Below are positions 10,722 through 19,860 of a stretch of 47,503 nt of DNA, piece after piece. Position 1 is the stretch's first letter. Each line of letters starts with the position of its first letter. Made by a program: the position numbers and the translations under genes. Source of the stretch: Pseudomonadota bacterium (GTDB lineage: Bacteria; Pseudomonadota; Gammaproteobacteria; Burkholderiales; Burkholderiaceae_C); NCBI GenBank assembly GCA_021815805.1, contig JAKAZQ010000007.1:1-47503 (forward strand), in the 5' to 3' direction. The notes below the pieces were generated by a model. That model saw only the letters and a program-made list of their open reading frames with translations. It did not search any database and was not told the DNA's origin.

Positions 10722-10914
10722 CGGGCGACTCACAATGGGTACCGCGAACACACGCAAAGGCGCGATCATAGACACATCGCGGCGGGCTGCCCATCCCGGT
10801 AACGCGCAACCCCATCGCGTGGTTTGCAGGCCCGGCGGCGCGGTGGTTCAATGTTCTGAAAGGGCTTTCGGTTCGCGGCGGTGCACGCCCGCGGCGGGCC
10901 CGGATGCCTGCCCG
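10722..10914. promoter_or_regulatory. Divergent promoter region bioA / M20 amidohydrolase
   Basis: A 193-bp intergenic stretch between divergent genes. On the minus strand TATGAT (10765-10770) is a good -10 candidate for bioA, about 45 nt before its ATG. On the plus strand TTTGCA near 10823 and TTCAAT near 10847, about 18 bp apart, form a plausible promoter for the amidohydrolase. No recognisable BirA operator was seen. Confidence 0.4.
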
Positions 10915-12159
10915 ATGTGGAAGCCTGACGGTCCGCTGCAAATTCTCGACGCCTGCCACGCCGATCTGATCCGCCTGCGGCGGGATCTGCACGCCCACCC
11001 GGAGCTCGGCTTCCAGGAGCATCGCACCGCGGAGCTGGTGGCCCGCCAGTTGCGCATGCACGGCGTCGACGAGGTGCACGAGGGCATCGGCGGCACCGGC
11101 GTGGTCGGCGTGATCCACGGCCGCCGCGCGCCGCCGCCGAGCGATGCCGGCGCCGCGGCAGGCGACGCAGCGCCGCGCGCGGTGGCGCTGCGCGCCGACA
11201 TGGACGCGCTGCCGATGCACGAGGACAGCGCATCGCCGTGGCGTTCCACGCGCACCGGGGTGATGCATGCGTGCGGCCATGACGGGCACACCGTGATGCT
11301 GCTCGGAGCGGCGCGCTACCTCGCCGCCACGCGGCAGTTCCACGGCTGCGTGCATTGCATCTTCCAGCCCGCCGAGGAGGGCCTGGGGGGCGCGCGCGCG
11401 ATGATGGACGACGGGCTGTTCGAGCGTTTCGCCTCCGACTGGGTGTTCGGCATGCACAACTGGCCCCAGCTCGCGGCCGGGCGCATCGGCCTGTGCCCCG
11501 GCGCCATGATGGCCGCCGCCGATCGCATCACCATCCACATCGCCGGCAGCGGCGGTCATGGCGCGCATCCGCACCTGGCGGTCGATCCGGTGCTCGTGGC
11601 CGGGCACGTGATCACCGCGGTGCAGACCCTCGTCGCGCGCGACGTGAATCCGTCGCACCAGGCGGTGGTCAGCCTGTGTTCGATGCACGCCGGCGACCCC
11701 GGCGCGATGAGCGTGATTCCGCGCCGCGTCAGCATCGTCGGCACCGTGCGCAGTTTCCGCGGCGACGTGCAGCGCATGCTCGAAGCCCGCCTCGGCCCGC
11801 TCGTGCAGTCCGTGGCGCTGGCCTTCGGCGCACAGGCCGAGCTGGTCTACGAGCGCGTCTACCCGGCCACCGTCAACACGCCCCACGTCGCGTTCCATGC
11901 CGCCGAGGTCGCGGCCGAACTGGTCGGGGAGTCGGCGGTGGTGCGCGACCTGCCGCCGAGCATGGGTTCCGAGGATTTCGCGTTCATGCTGCAGGCCGTG
12001 CCCGGCGCCTACCTGCGCCTGGGCGTCGGAGGCGACGACACGGCGCAGCTGCACAGCCCGCGCTTCGACTTCAACGACGCCGTGCTGCCGCTGGGCGCGG
12101 CGCTGTACGCGCGGCTGGCCGAGCGCGCGCTGAACCAGGCCGCGGCGCCGATGCTCTGA
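10915..12159 (+). CDS. M20-family amidohydrolase (hippurate hydrolase / HipO-like)
   Basis: Di-metal amidohydrolase that removes acyl groups from N-acyl amino acids; exact substrate unknown. The 414-residue protein carries RRDLHAHPELGFQEHRTA at the N-terminus, ALRADMDALPM, the metal-binding HACGHDGHTVMLLGAA, the catalytic glutamates in FQPAEEGLGGA, the dimerisation-domain GGHGAHP motif and MGSEDFAFM. These place it in the HipO/AmhX/aminoacylase group of M20D. The ATG at 10915 is the only reasonable start. It is divergent from bioA and convergent with tyrS. Confidence 0.92.
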   Translation: MWKPDGPLQILDACHADLIRLRRDLHAHPELGFQEHRTAELVARQLRMHGVDEVHEGIGGTGVVGVIHGRRAPPPSDAGAAAGDAAPRAVALRADMDALPMHEDSASPWRSTRTGVMHACGHDGHTVMLLGAARYLAATRQFHGCVHCIFQPAEEGLGGARAMMDDGLFERFASDWVFGMHNWPQLAAGRIGLCPGAMMAAADRITIHIAGSGGHGAHPHLAVDPVLVAGHVITAVQTLVARDVNPSHQAVVSLCSMHAGDPGAMSVIPRRVSIVGTVRSFRGDVQRMLEARLGPLVQSVALAFGAQAELVYERVYPATVNTPHVAFHAAEVAAELVGESAVVRDLPPSMGSEDFAFMLQAVPGAYLRLGVGGDDTAQLHSPRFDFNDAVLPLGAALYARLAERALNQAAAPML

Positions 12160-12194
12160 GTCCGCGCGCGGCGCGGCCGCGCGTCAGTCGGGCA

Positions 12195-13451
12195 TCACGC
12201 CAGGACCACGCGCGCGAACTTGCGCTTGCCGACCTGCAGCACGTGGCTGCCGGCCTGCAGCCGCAGGTTGCGATCCTCGACCACGCTGCCCTCGACGCGC
12301 ACCCCGCGTTGCTCGATCATGCGCAGCGCCTCGGCGGTGGACGGCACCAGCCCGGCCTGCTTGAGCGCCACCGGCAGCGCCAGGCCGCCGTCGGGAAGGC
12401 TCAGGCGCAGCTCGGCGATGTCGTCCGGAATGCCGCCGCGCGCGCGCAATTCGAAATCGGCCTGCGCCGCGTCGGCCGCGGCGGCGTCGTGAAAGCGCGT
12501 GACGATCTCGCGCGCCAGCAGCACCTTGGCATCCTTCGGGTTGCGCCCGGCCTCGACCTCCGCGCGCAGGCGCGCGATGTCCTCGAGCGGGCGAAAGGAC
12601 AGCAGTTCGTAATACCGCCACATCAGGCTGTCGCTGATCGACAGCAGCTTGGCGTACATGCTGGCCGGGGCTTCCTGGATGCCGATGTAGTTGCCCTTGG
12701 ACTTGGACATCTTGTCCACGCCGTCGAGGCCTTCGAGCAACGGCATGGTGAGGATGCACTGCGGCTCCTGGCCGTACTCCTTCTGCAGGTCGCGCCCCAC
12801 CAGCAGGTTGAATTTCTGGTCGGTGCCGCCGAGCTCCAGGTCGCTGTGCAGCGCCACCGAGTCGTAGCCCTGCATCAGCGGGTACAGCAGCTCGTGCATG
12901 GCGATCGGCACGTTGGCGCGGAAGCGCTGGGTGAAGTCCTCGCGCTCCAGCAGGCGGGCCAGTGTGTAGCGCGAGGCGAGGCGGATCATGCCGTCGGCGC
13001 CGAGCGCCTCGCTCCACTCCGAGTTGTAGCGGATCTCCGTGCGCTGCGGGTCGAGCACGAGGCTGGCCTGCGCGTAATAGGTCTGCGCGTTGGCGCGGAT
13101 CTGCTCGATGGTCAACGGCGGTCGCGTGGTGTTGCGTCCCGACGGATCGCCGATGCGCGACGTGAAGTCCCCGATCAGGAAAATCACCGTGTGGCCCAGG
13201 TCCTGCAGTTGCCGCAGCTTGTTCAGCACCACGGTATGCCCGAGGTGGATGTCCGGCGCGGTGGGGTCGAGCCCCAGTTTGATGCGCAGCGGCTGCGCGT
13301 TGGCCGCACTGCGCTGCAGCTTGGCGATCCAGTCGCTCTCGACCAGCAGCTCGGCACAGCCGCGGCGGGTGACCGCGAGGGCATGGCGGATCGGATCCGG
13401 GAGCTCCTGTTCGGTGTTGGGGCCGCTAACAGAGTTGTAACTTGAGGACAT
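12195..13451 (-). CDS. tyrS: Tyrosyl-tRNA synthetase
   Basis: Cytoplasmic class I synthetase charging tRNA-Tyr. The 418-residue protein has the HIGH-type motif in [10 protein letters not shown], the tyrosine-site segment [14 protein letters not shown], the KMSKS loop ([13 protein letters not shown]) and a C-terminal S4 RNA-binding domain ([29 protein letters not shown]). The start ATG at 13451 gives a normal N-terminus before [13 protein letters not shown]. Its neighbourhood with the M23 peptidase and anmK is a conserved Burkholderiales arrangement. On the minus strand TTTAGC near 13490 is a possible -10 box. Confidence 0.97.
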   Translation of the reverse strand: MSSSYNSVSGPNTEQELPDPIRHALAVTRRGCAELLVESDWIAKLQRSAANAQPLRIKLGLDPTAPDIHLGHTVVLNKLRQLQDLGHTVIFLIGDFTSRIGDPSGRNTTRPPLTIEQIRANAQTYYAQASLVLDPQRTEIRYNSEWSEALGADGMIRLASRYTLARLLEREDFTQRFRANVPIAMHELLYPLMQGYDSVALHSDLELGGTDQKFNLLVGRDLQKEYGQEPQCILTMPLLEGLDGVDKMSKSKGNYIGIQEAPASMYAKLLSISDSLMWRYYELLSFRPLEDIARLRAEVEAGRNPKDAKVLLAREIVTRFHDAAAADAAQADFELRARGGIPDDIAELRLSLPDGGLALPVALKQAGLVPSTAEALRMIEQRGVRVEGSVVEDRNLRLQAGSHVLQVGKRKFARVVLA

Positions 13452-13746
13452 GGAAATTTTTGGCGAATGTGCGGCCGACCGCTGCTAAACTCGGCACCAA
13501 GTCGACTCAACCCCCCCTGTTTGAGGGGGGTGTGCCGGGTGGCTACCGTGAACCAGGGTCGCGGAGGGACTTTCTTGCCTTCGCGGCTGGCAAGCTGCAA
13601 TGCAGCTCCGGCGTTGTCGCAGGGTCGACGCGAGTAGCTCAAGTGTAGTGGGCAAGGCCGCGGCCGCCGCGCGCGCATGGTGCGCGGCCCCGCGCCGGGT
13701 GGTTCGTCGTTCCGCAGGCTCGACGAGCCGGTAATCAGGAGTGCGC
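13452..13746. promoter_or_regulatory. Divergent tyrS / M23 intergenic region with GC hairpin and 15-bp palindrome
   Basis: A 295-bp non-coding stretch. It contains a C7/G6 dyad (13511-13517 pairing with 13525-13530, loop CTGTTTGA) and a perfect odd-centre palindrome AGCTGCA-A-TGCAGCT at 13593-13607. It also contains the ribosome site AGGAG at 13737-13741, 5 nt before the M23 ATG. The tyrS promoter is probably near 13485-13500. No T-box-like anti-terminator or tRNA-like structure was recognised. Confidence 0.4.
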
Positions 13747-15153
13747 ATGTCGTTTTTCGTCCAAACATCCGTTCGCCTGCGCAGCCTCGTGTCGCGCGTG
13801 CGCGACGCCATGGAGGCCCATCCCGGGCGACTCGCCGCCGGCGTCGGCGGCGTTCTGCTGCTGAGCAGCGTCAGCGCGTTCGCGCTGGTCGAATACGGGC
13901 CGCAGCCGCCGCTGCCGGCACCCAGCGTGGTGCGCCAGGAAGTGTCGATCGACCTCGCGCCGCAGGTCGATGCGCTGGAGTCGCAGCCGCGCCTGCTGTA
14001 CACCACGGCCTTCGTCGCCAGGACCGACTCCATCGGCTCGCTGCTGCGCCGCCTGCAGGTCACGGATCCGCGGCAACTGCGCGCACTGTCGCACGAGCGG
14101 ATGCTCGCCGAACTGCTGCGTCACCGCGGCGCCATGGTCAGCGCCGAGGTCGACTCCCTGGGCATGCTGCATCGCCTCGAGGCACCCTTGCCGGGCGAGA
14201 CGGTGGACCGATCGGAGGCGGCTCAGCCGCAGCTGCAATGGCGCCTGCTGCGCATCGATGCGCGCGCCGGCGGCAGCTTCGACACCGAAGTGCGCGTGCA
14301 GCAGGCGCGGGTGCAGACACGCGTCGCCAGCGGGGTCGTGCACTCGACCCTGTTCTCCGCCGCGGACGCTGCCGGCATGCCCGATTCGGTGGCATCGCAG
14401 CTCGTGGGACTGTTCGGCGGCGAGGTCGACTTCCGGCGCGATCTGCGCCCGGGCGATCATTTCACCGTCGCCTGGCGCGTCTACACGGCCGGCAACCGGG
14501 TGCTGCGCGAAGGGCGCATCCTCGCTGCGCGCATGACCGTCGCCGGACACCACTACAGCGCGGTCTGGTTCGATCCGCCCGGGCACGCCCAGGACGCCGC
14601 GTACTACGCGCCCGACGGCAGCAGCCTGTCGCGCGCCTTCCTGCTGTCGCCGCTGCCCTATGACCGGCTCACGTCGGGCTACGGCTGGCGCATCAGCCCG
14701 ATCTTCCACAAGCCGGAGTTTCACAAGGGTATCGACCTGGCCATTCCGGTGGGCACGCCGGTGCGCACCATCGCCGACGGACGCGTGGTGTACGCCGGCT
14801 GGGGCACCGGGTACGGCAAGTACGTCAAGGTCGAGCATCCCGGGGGCTACGCCACCATCTACTCGCACCTGAGCAAATTCGAGGTGCACGTCGGCGAGCA
14901 GGTCAAGCAGGGCGAGGTCGTGGCGCTGTCCGGCAATACCGGCTGGTCCACCGGCCCGCACCTGTACTTCCAGTTTTTCGTCCACGGCAAGCCCGTGAAT
15001 CCGCTGCACATCGCGCACTACACGCCGAAGGGAACCCACCTGCCGACGGGGCTGCGTCCGGATTTCCTCGCCAGTACCGCTCCGCGCACCCGTCTGCTGG
15101 CGCTGCTGCCGCCGGCCGGCGAGCAACTCGCCAGCGCAGCGTCGTCGCATTGA
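13747..15153 (+). CDS. LytM/M23-domain cell-wall protein with a degenerate zinc site
   Basis: A 468-residue membrane-anchored protein: an N-terminal cytoplasmic/TM segment (AAGVGGVLLLSSVSAFAL), a middle region like the OapA/CsgE-type domain of MepM-like endopeptidases, and a C-terminal M23 domain of about 110 residues. The metal ligands in HKGIDLA (H326, D330) and the catalytic H374 in YSHLSKF are present. The final HxH motif, however, reads GPHLYFQF: H405 is kept and the second His is Tyr407. Active LytM enzymes use that His to bind zinc, so peptidase activity is doubtful, as in activator proteins such as EnvC and NlpD. The ATG at 13747 has AGGAG 5 nt upstream. It overlaps anmK. Confidence 0.88.
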   Translation: MSFFVQTSVRLRSLVSRVRDAMEAHPGRLAAGVGGVLLLSSVSAFALVEYGPQPPLPAPSVVRQEVSIDLAPQVDALESQPRLLYTTAFVARTDSIGSLLRRLQVTDPRQLRALSHERMLAELLRHRGAMVSAEVDSLGMLHRLEAPLPGETVDRSEAAQPQLQWRLLRIDARAGGSFDTEVRVQQARVQTRVASGVVHSTLFSAADAAGMPDSVASQLVGLFGGEVDFRRDLRPGDHFTVAWRVYTAGNRVLREGRILAARMTVAGHHYSAVWFDPPGHAQDAAYYAPDGSSLSRAFLLSPLPYDRLTSGYGWRISPIFHKPEFHKGIDLAIPVGTPVRTIADGRVVYAGWGTGYGKYVKVEHPGGYATIYSHLSKFEVHVGEQVKQGEVVALSGNTGWSTGPHLYFQFFVHGKPVNPLHIAHYTPKGTHLPTGLRPDFLASTAPRTRLLALLPPAGEQLASAASSH

Positions 15154-16298
15154 ACGCAGCGGGGCAGGCGCAGCCCCCGCAGGCTGCGGCGCAAACGCCA
15201 CGCGGCCGGCTGTTCGCCGGCTTGATGTCCGGCACCTCGCTCGACGGCGTCGACGCGGTGCTGCTGGAGCTGGCCGCCGGGGCACCGCAGGTGCTCGGCC
15301 ATGTGCAGCTGCCGATGCCCGAGGCCTTGCGCGCCGAGTTCCTGGCGCTGAACCAGCCCGGGCCTGACGAGTTGCACCGCGCCCAGCGTGCCGGGCTCGA
15401 ACTTGCGGCGCTGTACGCGCAGGCCGTCGCGCAACTGCTGCACCGCAGCGGCGTGGAGCCGGCGCAGGTCGTCGCCATCGGCGCACACGGCCAGACGGTG
15501 CGCCATCGCCCGGAACTCGGCTACACGCTGCAACTCGGCGCGCCGGCCTGGCTGGCCGAACACTGCGGCATCACCGTGGTGGCCGACTTTCGCAGTCGCG
15601 ACATCGCCGCGGGCGGGCAGGGCGCGCCGCTGGTGCCGGCGTTCCATCGCGCGGTGTTCGGCCGCGCCGGTGCCGACCTTGCCGTGCTCAACCTCGGCGG
15701 CATCGCCAACCTGAGCCTGCTGTTCGCCGACGGCCGCGTGCTCGGTTTCGACTGCGGCCCGGCGAATGCGCTGCTCGACAGTTGGGCGCAGCGGCACCTC
15801 GGCCAGCCCTTCGATGCGCACGGCGCCTGGGCTGCGGGCGGGCAGGTGCTGCCCGGCCTGCTGCGTCTGCTGCTCGACGAGCCGTACCTGGCTGCGCCCG
15901 CGCCGAAAAGCACCGGGCGCGATCATTTCGATCTGGCGTGGCTGCAGCACAGGTTGCAGGGGTTCTCCGAGGCGCGGCCGCGCGACGTGCAGGCCACGCT
16001 GGCGCAGATGGTCGCGCACAGCATCGCCAACGACCTGCAGCGCCACCTGGCGCGCCCCGGAGAACTGCTGGTATGCGGCGGCGGGGTCGCCAACCGCGAC
16101 CTGCTGCGCCGCCTGGGCGAAGCGCTGGGCGCCTGGCGCATTGTCGACACCGGGCAGCGCGGACTGCCCCCGCAGCAGGTCGAGGCCGCCGCCTTCGCGT
16201 GGCTGGCCGCCCGCGCCGTGGACGGACAGCCCGGCAACCTTGCCGCGGTCACCGGCGCGCGCGGGCCGCGCGTGCTGGGCGCGATCTATCCAGCCTGA
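15150..16298 (+). CDS. anmK: Anhydro-N-acetylmuramic acid kinase
   Basis: Cytoplasmic kinase that opens and phosphorylates 1,6-anhydroMurNAc during peptidoglycan recycling. The 382-residue product shows the family start GLMSGTSLDGVDAVLLEL, GAHGQTVRHRP, VADFRSRDIAAGGQGAPLVP, LNLGGIANLS and CGGGVANRDLL. No ATG precedes the conserved region; the TTG at 15150, which overlaps the stop of the M23 gene by 4 nt, is the best start. Coupling to a LytM protein fits a cell-wall remodelling and recycling pair. Confidence 0.93.
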   Translation: MNAAGQAQPPQAAAQTPRGRLFAGLMSGTSLDGVDAVLLELAAGAPQVLGHVQLPMPEALRAEFLALNQPGPDELHRAQRAGLELAALYAQAVAQLLHRSGVEPAQVVAIGAHGQTVRHRPELGYTLQLGAPAWLAEHCGITVVADFRSRDIAAGGQGAPLVPAFHRAVFGRAGADLAVLNLGGIANLSLLFADGRVLGFDCGPANALLDSWAQRHLGQPFDAHGAWAAGGQVLPGLLRLLLDEPYLAAPAPKSTGRDHFDLAWLQHRLQGFSEARPRDVQATLAQMVAHSIANDLQRHLARPGELLVCGGGVANRDLLRRLGEALGAWRIVDTGQRGLPPQQVEAAAFAWLAARAVDGQPGNLAAVTGARGPRVLGAIYPA

Positions 16299-16318
16299 GC
16301 GCGCGGCGGCAGCATGAC

Positions 16319-16342
16319 AAAGGCCGCCCGTGGGCGGCCTTT
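16319..16342. terminator. Bidirectional intrinsic terminator between anmK and erpA
   Basis: A perfect inverted repeat of 11 bp per arm (AAAGGCCGCCC, GT, GGGCGGCCTTT) with A-run and T-run edges lies between the convergent anmK (stop 16298) and erpA (stop 16375). It can terminate both strands. Confidence 0.85.
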
Positions 16343-16374
16343 GGATACCTGCTGTTGTTCTTGCGCTACTGGCT

Positions 16375-16743
16375 TCAGGTCGAGAACGACGAGCCGCAGC
16401 CGCAGGTGGTCGTGGCGTTGGGGTTCTTGATCACGAACTGGGCGCCGTCCAGGCCTTCCTTGTAGTCGATCTCGGCGCCCACCAGGTACTGCAGGCTCAT
16501 CGCGTCGATGAGCAGCGTGACCCCGGCCTTGAGCATCTGGGTATCGTCCTCGTTGACCGCTTCGTCGAAGGTGAAGCCGTACTGGAAGCCGGAACAACCA
16601 CCGCCCTGCACGAACACGCGCAGCTTCAGCGCCGGGTTGCCCTCCTCGTCGATCAGTTCCTTGACCTTCGCCGCCGCGCTGTCGGTGAACAACAACGGCT
16701 CGGGCGTAGCCGTCGCCGGGGTGTCTTGCAACACTGCGTTCAT
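16375..16743 (-). CDS. erpA: Iron-sulfur cluster insertion protein
   Basis: A-type carrier that delivers Fe-S clusters to apo-targets. The 122-residue protein has the three conserved cysteines in the A-type pattern: C50 in [11 protein letters not shown] and C114/C116 in [10 protein letters not shown]. The ErpA-like ending and the acidic N-terminal extension favour ErpA over IscA. The start ATG at 16743 is preceded by AGGAG (minus strand) and a TAAAAT -10 box at 16768-16773. It lies 100 bp downstream of argC but seems to have its own promoter. Confidence 0.95.
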   Translation of the reverse strand: MNAVLQDTPATATPEPLLFTDSAAAKVKELIDEEGNPALKLRVFVQGGGCSGFQYGFTFDEAVNEDDTQMLKAGVTLLIDAMSLQYLVGAEIDYKEGLDGAQFVIKNPNATTTCGCGSSFST

Positions 16744-16767
16744 GGAGTATCTCCTGTTGATGCCCCG

Positions 16768-16773
16768 ATTTTA
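16768..16773 (-). promoter_or_regulatory. Candidate erpA -10 box
   Basis: TAAAAT on the minus strand, about 25 nt before the erpA ATG, in otherwise GC-rich sequence. No convincing -35 hexamer is seen 17 bp upstream, which is common in GC-rich betaproteobacteria. Confidence 0.45.
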
Positions 16774-16843
16774 GGTGCTGCGCGCGCACCTTGCCGGGCC
16801 CCAACCCATTCTGGCGACATGGTTTTTGCCCGCCGGCACGGAC

Positions 16844-17899
16844 TCAGGGCAGCAGCGCGATGCCCTGCAGCCCGTCGGTCTCGGGCAGGCAGAACATGAG
16901 GTTCATGTTCTGCACCGCCTGGCCGGATGCGCCCTTGGTCAGGTTGTCCTGCACCACCAGCACCATGACCGTGTCGGGTTGCGGGCGATGCACCGCCACG
17001 CGCAGCAGATTGGCGCCGCGCACGCTGCGCGTATCGGGTGCGCTGCCGGCCGGCAGCACGTCGACGAAGGGTTCCTCGGCGTAGAACTGCTCGTACAGTT
17101 GCTGCAGCTCACACGCCTGGCCGGCGTCGTTCAGGCGCGCGAACAGGCTGCTGTGCATGCCGCGGATCATCGGCACCAGATGGGGCTGGAACAGGCAGCG
17201 CAGCGCGCCGTCTGCGGCATCCAGGCCGGCCAGCCGGCGCAGCTCCTGTTCGATCTCCGGGCCGTGTCGGTGGCCTTTCACGCCGTAGGCCTTGAAATTG
17301 TCGGATGCCTCCGAGAACAGGTAGCCGATCTCGGCCTTGCGACCGGCGCCCGAGACGCCCGACGCGCAGGCGGCGATCAGGTGCGCCGGATCCACCAGAC
17401 CATGGCGCAGCAGCGGCGCGAAGCCGATCTGCACGGTGGTCGGATAGCAGCCCGGGTTGGCCACGACCCGCGCCTCGCGGATGGCCGCGCGTTGCAGTTC
17501 GGGCAGGCCGTAGACGGCCTGCGCCAGAATGTCCGGGCAGGCGTGCGGCATGCCGTACCAGCGTTCGAATTGCGCCGGGTCGCGCAGGCGGAAGTCGGCC
17601 GCCAGATCGATGATGCGCACCCCGGCGTCGAGCAGTTCGCGCGCCTGCTGCATGGCCACGCCATGCGGCGTGGCGAAAAACACCACGTCGCACTCGCGCA
17701 GCGGTGCCTGCTCGGGGGTGCTGAAGCGCAGTTCGGTATGGCCGCGCAGGCTCGGGTAGAGCTCGCTGACCGCCAGCCCGGCTTCCTTGCGCGAGGTGAT
17801 GGCGCGCAGTTCGACGCCGCGGTGGCCGAGCAGCAGCCGCAGCAACTCGACCCCGGTGTATCCGGTTCCGCCGACGATTCCAACCTTCAGCCCGGCCAT
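16844..17899 (-). CDS. argC: N-acetyl-gamma-glutamyl-phosphate reductase
   Basis: NADPH-dependent reductase of the third step of arginine biosynthesis. The 351-residue product starts [26 protein letters not shown] with a Rossmann GxxGxxG motif. It has the active-site cysteine in [13 protein letters not shown] (C151), then [22 protein letters not shown] and [12 protein letters not shown]. Length and motifs match the 340-350-residue ArgC type. GAGG lies about 10 nt before the ATG at 17899. It sits downstream of the CZB gene on the same strand, separated by 85 bp. Confidence 0.96.
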   Translation of the reverse strand: MAGLKVGIVGGTGYTGVELLRLLLGHRGVELRAITSRKEAGLAVSELYPSLRGHTELRFSTPEQAPLRECDVVFFATPHGVAMQQARELLDAGVRIIDLAADFRLRDPAQFERWYGMPHACPDILAQAVYGLPELQRAAIREARVVANPGCYPTTVQIGFAPLLRHGLVDPAHLIAACASGVSGAGRKAEIGYLFSEASDNFKAYGVKGHRHGPEIEQELRRLAGLDAADGALRCLFQPHLVPMIRGMHSSLFARLNDAGQACELQQLYEQFYAEEPFVDVLPAGSAPDTRSVRGANLLRVAVHRPQPDTVMVLVVQDNLTKGASGQAVQNMNLMFCLPETDGLQGIALLP

Positions 17900-17984
17900 G
17901 GTGCTTGATCCTCACGAAATGCGGCGGCGCACAGCGGCAGCCGGCGAAGCCTGAAATGGTAGCTGCAAGGCCTACAGGCGCCGT

Positions 17985-18518
17985 TCAGCGCTGTCGCGGT
18001 TCGCTCGCCGGCGCGTCGTTGAGGGCCTGGAACAGTTCGCTCAGGCGCGCCACCGTGGCATGGGAGGCATCCGCGAAGGCCCCCTGGCGCAGCACCTGAA
18101 GCGCGGCCTCGCGTTGTCCGCTGTCGGCCAGGCGCACGACATCGGCCGCCGCGGCGTGCAGCGCGGCGTGCTGTTCGCGCAGCCGGCGCAGCAACTGGTC
18201 GTGGCGCGGCTGGCCCGCCGCGGCGTCCACCAGCCAGCGCCCGAGCTCGCATTGATCGTCGCGCGAGATCTCGCGCCACGACACACGCGCCCTTGTCTCC
18301 CCGCGCACATAGGCGGCCAGCCGCAGCCGCCAGCGGCGCTGGAAGTCGATGGCGCGATAGAAGTCCAGGCCGGCCAGCACCGCGCCCGGGCTCAGGCCGA
18401 AGCGCGTGCGCGGGCCGGGTTCGTGGAAGGCGCTGTCGCCTCCCGTCGCTGCCGTCGTTGCGGCGGACGTGCCTGGCGCAAACGGCAGGCGCCGCCGCAG
18501 CCACGCGAACATTCCCAT
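17985..18518 (-). CDS. CZB (chemoreceptor zinc-binding) domain protein, free-standing
   Basis: A 177-residue soluble protein whose residues about 55-135 match the CZB domain: a helix with RRWRLRLAAYVRG, then DDQCELGRW (C90), then LREQHAALHAAAADVVRLADSG (H117, H121). In CZB domains one His in the first helix, the Cys and two His bind zinc. Here the first position aligns with Gln60 in FQRRW, so one ligand is missing or supplied elsewhere. There is no chemoreceptor or GGDEF domain attached. A strong GGGGAGGAG precedes the ATG at 18518. It lies between the rpsI terminator and argC. Role unknown; redox or zinc sensing is an inference from the family. Confidence 0.75.
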   Translation of the reverse strand: MGMFAWLRRRLPFAPGTSAATTAATGGDSAFHEPGPRTRFGLSPGAVLAGLDFYRAIDFQRRWRLRLAAYVRGETRARVSWREISRDDQCELGRWLVDAAAGQPRHDQLLRRLREQHAALHAAAADVVRLADSGQREAALQVLRQGAFADASHATVARLSELFQALNDAPASEPRQR

Positions 18519-18599
18519 GCGCTCCTCCCCGCGTCAGCCAATCCGCGTATTGTGCATGGTCAATCGTATGCCCGCCGCAGGCCCGCGCGCCGCACGACA

Positions 18600-18629
18600 A
18601 AAAGCCCACTCCTTGCGGAGTGGGCTTTT
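18600..18629 (-). terminator. Intrinsic terminator of the rplM-rpsI operon
   Basis: A 13-bp perfect stem (AAAAGCCCACTCC / GGAGTGGGCTTTT) with a TTGC loop lies 25 nt past the rpsI stop and ends in a T-run on the minus strand. Confidence 0.88.
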
Positions 18630-18654
18630 GGGGTGCAGCGGATGCCGCCGGGTC

Positions 18655-19043
18655 TCAGCGCTTGGAGAACTGCTTGCGCCGGCGTGCGCCGTGCAGGCCG
18701 ACCTTCTTGCGCTCGACCTCGCGGGCGTCGCGGGTGACGTACCCGGCGTTCGACAGCGAGGGCTTCAGCGTGGCGTCGAAGTCGATCAGCGCGCGCGTGA
18801 TGCCCAGGCGCACCGCGCCCGCCTGACCGGATTCGCCACCGCCGCGGACGTTCACCTGGATGTCGAACAGCGCTTCGCTTTCCGTCAGCACCAGCGGCTG
18901 CTTGACCACCATGATGGAGGTCTGGCGTCCGAAGTACTCCTGCAGGGCGCGTCCGTTGACGGTGATGTTGCCGCTGCCCTTCTTGATGAACACGCGAGCC
19001 ACCGAACTCTTGCGGCGGCCGGTGCCGTAATTCCAATTGCCGA

Positions 19044-19047
<4 letters not shown>
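18655..19047 (-). CDS. rpsI: 30S ribosomal protein S9 (uS9)
   Basis: Component of the 30S head whose C-terminal tail reaches the P-site tRNA. The 130-residue product starts [20 protein letters not shown] and ends in the universally conserved basic tail [13 protein letters not shown] at 19047 overlaps the rplM stop (ATGA), giving the standard rplM-rpsI operon. A strong terminator follows. Confidence 0.98.
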
Positions 19048-19487
<440 letters not shown>

Positions 19488-19860
19488 GGAGGTTGTACCG
19501 CTCTGAAAAGAGTGTTGCGGCCGTTTTTCCCGCTCTGCAGGCTCGATGCCGGCGGGCTCTGCCCGTGCTGCGGCCATGAACCCCCCCGGTGGGCAGGCAG
19601 CCGGGAGCGGGTGCCGCGCGCGCCTGGGCGTAGCCTGGACGTCGCTTGGACGTCGCTTGGGGGTGTCGCCTGGGCGCGTGCGGCGGGAAAGCCGTCAGCG
19701 TGTTCCGGTGGCCAAAAAACCGGAATCCGTCATTCTACGCCAAGTCGCCGGTCACCCGAACAGATCCGGGCCCGGCGGCGGTTGTGCCTTGCGGCAGACG
19801 TGTCCGGGCGCGACATCGGGACGGCGCGGTATAGTGCCGATGCTGCATCGCACCAATCGC
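19488..19860. promoter_or_regulatory. Divergent rplM / GNAT intergenic region with an 11-bp tandem repeat
   Basis: A 373-bp gene-free stretch. The left third holds the rplM leader, including a short CTCTGAAAAGAG dyad at about 19501. An 11-bp direct repeat TGGACGTCGCT occurs twice in tandem at 19636-19646 and 19647-19657, inside a wider imperfect CCTGG/GTCGC-rich tract. TATAGT at 19830-19835 is a -10-like box for the acetyltransferase gene. Nothing else is recognised. Confidence 0.4.

Noticed and set aside
13511..13530. C/G-run hairpin as a strong intrinsic terminator
   Set aside because: It lies between divergent genes and has no T-run on either strand, so termination is unlikely to be its role.
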